7,348 bases of DNA from Desulfobacterales bacterium (GTDB taxonomy: Bacteria > Desulfobacterota > Desulfobacteria > Desulfobacterales > JAFDCJ01), in assembly GCA_029932495.1 (NCBI GenBank), contig JAOZPY010000119.1:1-7348 (forward strand), in the 5' to 3' direction. This document shows, piece after piece, positions 6,018-7,348 of this stretch. A model generated the notes under the pieces. It made no database searches. It was given only the letters and a program-made list of their open reading frames with translations, and had not been told where the DNA came from. Position 1 is the first letter of the stretch. Every line of letters begins with the position of its first letter. The translations under genes were made by a program, and so were the position numbers.

Positions 6018-6545
6018 CTATTTCCCCCTTTGGCGGTAAAGAAACTTGGCGGCAATTGCGCCTCCAATAAAGAAGAACGCCATGGCGATAAATCCGCTGA
6101 CGGCCAGCTGGGCCAAGCCGCTCAAACCGTGTCCGCTGGGGCAGCCGCCTGCGAGCCGGGCGCCAAACAGCAGGATGACACCACCGATAAACGCAACGAC
6201 GGCTCTTGTGACCGGGTTGCCCCCGAACCGCTGCCGCCACATATCCGGTACCGCCTGGATTCTAAAATCACCGGACCACTTTGATGAAATAAAAGCTCCG
6301 AGAATAATTCCCAGAACAAGCATCAACTGCCAGTTGGGCAAGGAGCCGGGGCCGTATTTTCCTTTTTTGGTGGTAAAATATTCAAACTGGGCCGGATCAA
6401 TGCCGGCTGCTTTTTCGATGACCGATGCGCCGCGGGCAAAAGTCGTTGAGGCCCCTAAAAATTTGCCGGCCACCAGCACCGATAAAACAAGCAGCACACC
6501 AACCAGGGCGCCCGCCAAATAGGGATTCCAGACTTTTCGTTTCAT
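6018..6545 (-). CDS. YeeE/YedE-type sulfur transporter, first half
   Basis: This 175-aa inner-membrane protein is the partner of the gene just downstream. The start is placed at the ATG giving MKRKVWNPYL because GGGAGG lies just before it. The in-frame ATG at 6557 overlaps that site and is unlikely. Hydrophobic segments lie at about 8-30, 72-88, 112-130 and 143-170. The signature GARLAGGCPSGHGLSG (128-143), with the only cysteine Cys135, matches the family motif G-x-x-x-G-G-C-x-x-G-H-x-x-S-G. Between the first two segments is a soluble loop of about 40 residues (ASVIEKAAGIDPAQFEYF and on), probably periplasmic. The family moves thiosulfate or similar sulfur species, and the exact substrate is unknown here. 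It is first in a two-gene operon with a strong sigma70 promoter at 6602-6630 and a leader of about 50 bases. Confidence 0.85.
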   Translation of the reverse strand: MKRKVWNPYLAGALVGVLLVLSVLVAGKFLGASTTFARGASVIEKAAGIDPAQFEYFTTKKGKYGPGSLPNWQLMLVLGIILGAFISSKWSGDFRIQAVPDMWRQRFGGNPVTRAVVAFIGGVILLFGARLAGGCPSGHGLSGLAQLAVSGFIAMAFFFIGGAIAAKFLYRQRGK

Positions 6546-6549
6546 GACA

Positions 6550-6555
6550 CCTCCC
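6550..6555 (-). promoter_or_regulatory. Ribosome binding site that sets the start at 6545
   Basis: GGGAGG on the minus strand lies four bases before the ATG at 6545. The upstream in-frame ATG at 6557 directly abuts this site and has no site of its own, so the shorter 175-aa form is preferred. Confidence 0.65.
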
Positions 6556-6601
6556 ATTAAAGTAATGCAATTGCAGAATTTTAAAACTTATACTGCCTTT
6601 T

Positions 6602-6630
6602 TTTATAATAACGAAAAGCCGAAATGTCAA
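6602..6630 (-). promoter_or_regulatory. Strong sigma70 promoter of the YeeE operon
   Basis: On the minus strand a perfect TTGACA (6625-6630) is followed after exactly 17 bases by TATAAA (6602-6607), which matches the consensus -10 in five of six bases. Transcription should start near 6595. The leader contains a 10-base palindrome TGCAATTGCA at 6566-6575 that could be an operator. Confidence 0.75.
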
Positions 6631-6726
6631 AATGGCTACAAACAAATTATTCCCCATGGGATCGACGGGCCTCATTTCAGGGGGTGCCCAAAAAAACTGT
6701 ACTTGTCCTGATCATCGGTCCGGGTG

Positions 6727-6755
6727 TTGACAAAATGCGCTGTGCTGCATACGAT
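6727..6755 (+). promoter_or_regulatory. Sigma70 promoter of the epimerase gene
   Basis: A perfect TTGACA (6727-6732), a 17-base spacer and TACGAT (6750-6755, four of six including the key A2 and T6) lie 31 bases before the ATG at 6787. Transcription should start near 6762. It is divergent from the YeeE promoter, with about 96 bases between the two -35 boxes. Confidence 0.6.
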
Positions 6756-6786
6756 GGCTTATCTGCTTGATTGCTGGAGGCAATGC

Positions 6787-7348
6787 ATGAAGATCGTGAT
6801 CACCGGTGGTTCGGGCTTTATCGGCTCGAATCTTGCGCAGTACCTGACCGGCAGGGGTCATGAGGTCGTGGCCATCAGCAGGTCCGCTGGCAAGGGCCAC
6901 ATCCATGCTGCGGGTTATCGGTATGTTTCAGCGGACACCACCCGCAGCGGGGCATGGCAGACAGAACTTGAAGATGCAAGTGCCGTCATCAACTTGGCTG
7001 GGGCGACGATTTTCAAGCGCTGGACCACCCGTTATAAACAGCAAATTTATGACAGCCGTATATTGACCACCCGTCAGGTGGTCAGCGCCCTCGGGCGGAA
7101 TCAGGCCATCACCTTTTTCAGCGCTTCGGCTACCGGCTATTACGGCAGCCGGGCCGATGAAATCCTCACCGAAGATAAAAAGGCCGGCAATGATTTTCTG
7201 GCCGGTGTTTCCCGGGACTGGGAGAAAGCTGCCCGGCAGGCAGCCGAAAAGGGCGCGCGGGTGGTGACCATGCGCTTTGGCGTGGTGCTGGGTAAGGGCG
7301 GCGGCGCCATGGCCAAAATGATGCCGGCCTATAAATTTTTTGCCGGCG
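6787..7348 (+). CDS. TIGR01777/YfcH-type NAD(P)-dependent epimerase-like SDR (partial)
   Basis: The first 187 codons of a cytoplasmic extended short-chain dehydrogenase/reductase run off the window end (full members have about 300 aa). The start ATG has GGAGG six bases upstream. The nucleotide-binding Rossmann motif GGSGFIGSNL is at residues 7-16. Further signatures of the TIGR01777 family (E. coli YfcH, human SDR39U1) are NLAGATIFKRWT (from residue 69), YDSRILTTRQVV, SASATGYYGS (112-121), DFLAGVSRDWEKAA and MRFGVVLGKGGGAM. The family binds NADP(H). Its physiological substrate is not established, although it is often annotated as a nucleoside-sugar epimerase. It has its own promoter, so a link to the divergent transporter operon is not shown. 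Confidence 0.88.
   Translation, partial: MKIVITGGSGFIGSNLAQYLTGRGHEVVAISRSAGKGHIHAAGYRYVSADTTRSGAWQTELEDASAVINLAGATIFKRWTTRYKQQIYDSRILTTRQVVSALGRNQAITFFSASATGYYGSRADEILTEDKKAGNDFLAGVSRDWEKAARQAAEKGARVVTMRFGVVLGKGGGAMAKMMPAYKFFAG

Noticed and set aside
6046..6522. 158-aa plus-strand frame over the first YeeE half
   Set aside because: It is antisense to a hydrophobic membrane protein with a clear family motif, and has no ribosome binding site or known domain.

Overview
The window looks like a chromosomal stretch from a Gram-negative, probably anaerobic bacterium. The best guess is a sulfate-reducing or related Desulfobacterota (former Deltaproteobacteria). This is an inference from about 50% GC, lipoproteins with glycine-rich linkers after the lipobox, a two-gene YeeE/YedE-type sulfur transporter and a stand-alone crotonase. 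No marker gene fixes the taxonomy.

Left part (1-4080, plus strand). A possible gene tail ends at 69. A 631-base non-coding stretch follows, with an AT-rich patch and, at 444-539, a short coding-like remnant. Next come two genes for predicted outer-membrane lipoproteins. The first (701-3115, 804 aa) is a mosaic of beta-rich, NTF2-like and fibronectin-III-like domains. The second (3367-4080, 237 aa) is a compact papain-fold cysteine peptidase candidate. Its Cys, His and Asp-x-Asp pattern matches the IdeS/Mac family (MEROPS C66), including the His-to-Asp spacing. A 15-bp perfect hairpin at 3216-3249 separates the two genes, so they are probably transcribed independently although they share a design (lipobox Cys followed at once by a Gly-rich linker).

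Middle part (4081-5489). A 483-base stretch without a convincing gene shows coding-like fragments on both strands and may hold decayed sequence. A minus-strand crotonase-superfamily gene (4564-5268) follows. It lacks both glutamates that catalyse hydration in classical enoyl-CoA hydratase.

Right part (5490-7348). A minus-strand operon of two half-size YeeE/YedE-type membrane proteins (175 and 174 aa, 3-nt gap) is driven by a near-consensus sigma70 promoter (TTGACA-17-TATAAA). Divergently, a TIGR01777/YfcH-type SDR epimerase gene starts at 6787 behind its own TTGACA-17-TACGAT promoter and runs off the window. The two YeeE halves probably form one transporter for thiosulfate or a related sulfur compound.

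The most novel candidate is the IdeS-like lipoprotein beside the FN3/NTF2-like lipoprotein. No CRISPR array, tRNA, rRNA or intact mobile element was seen.
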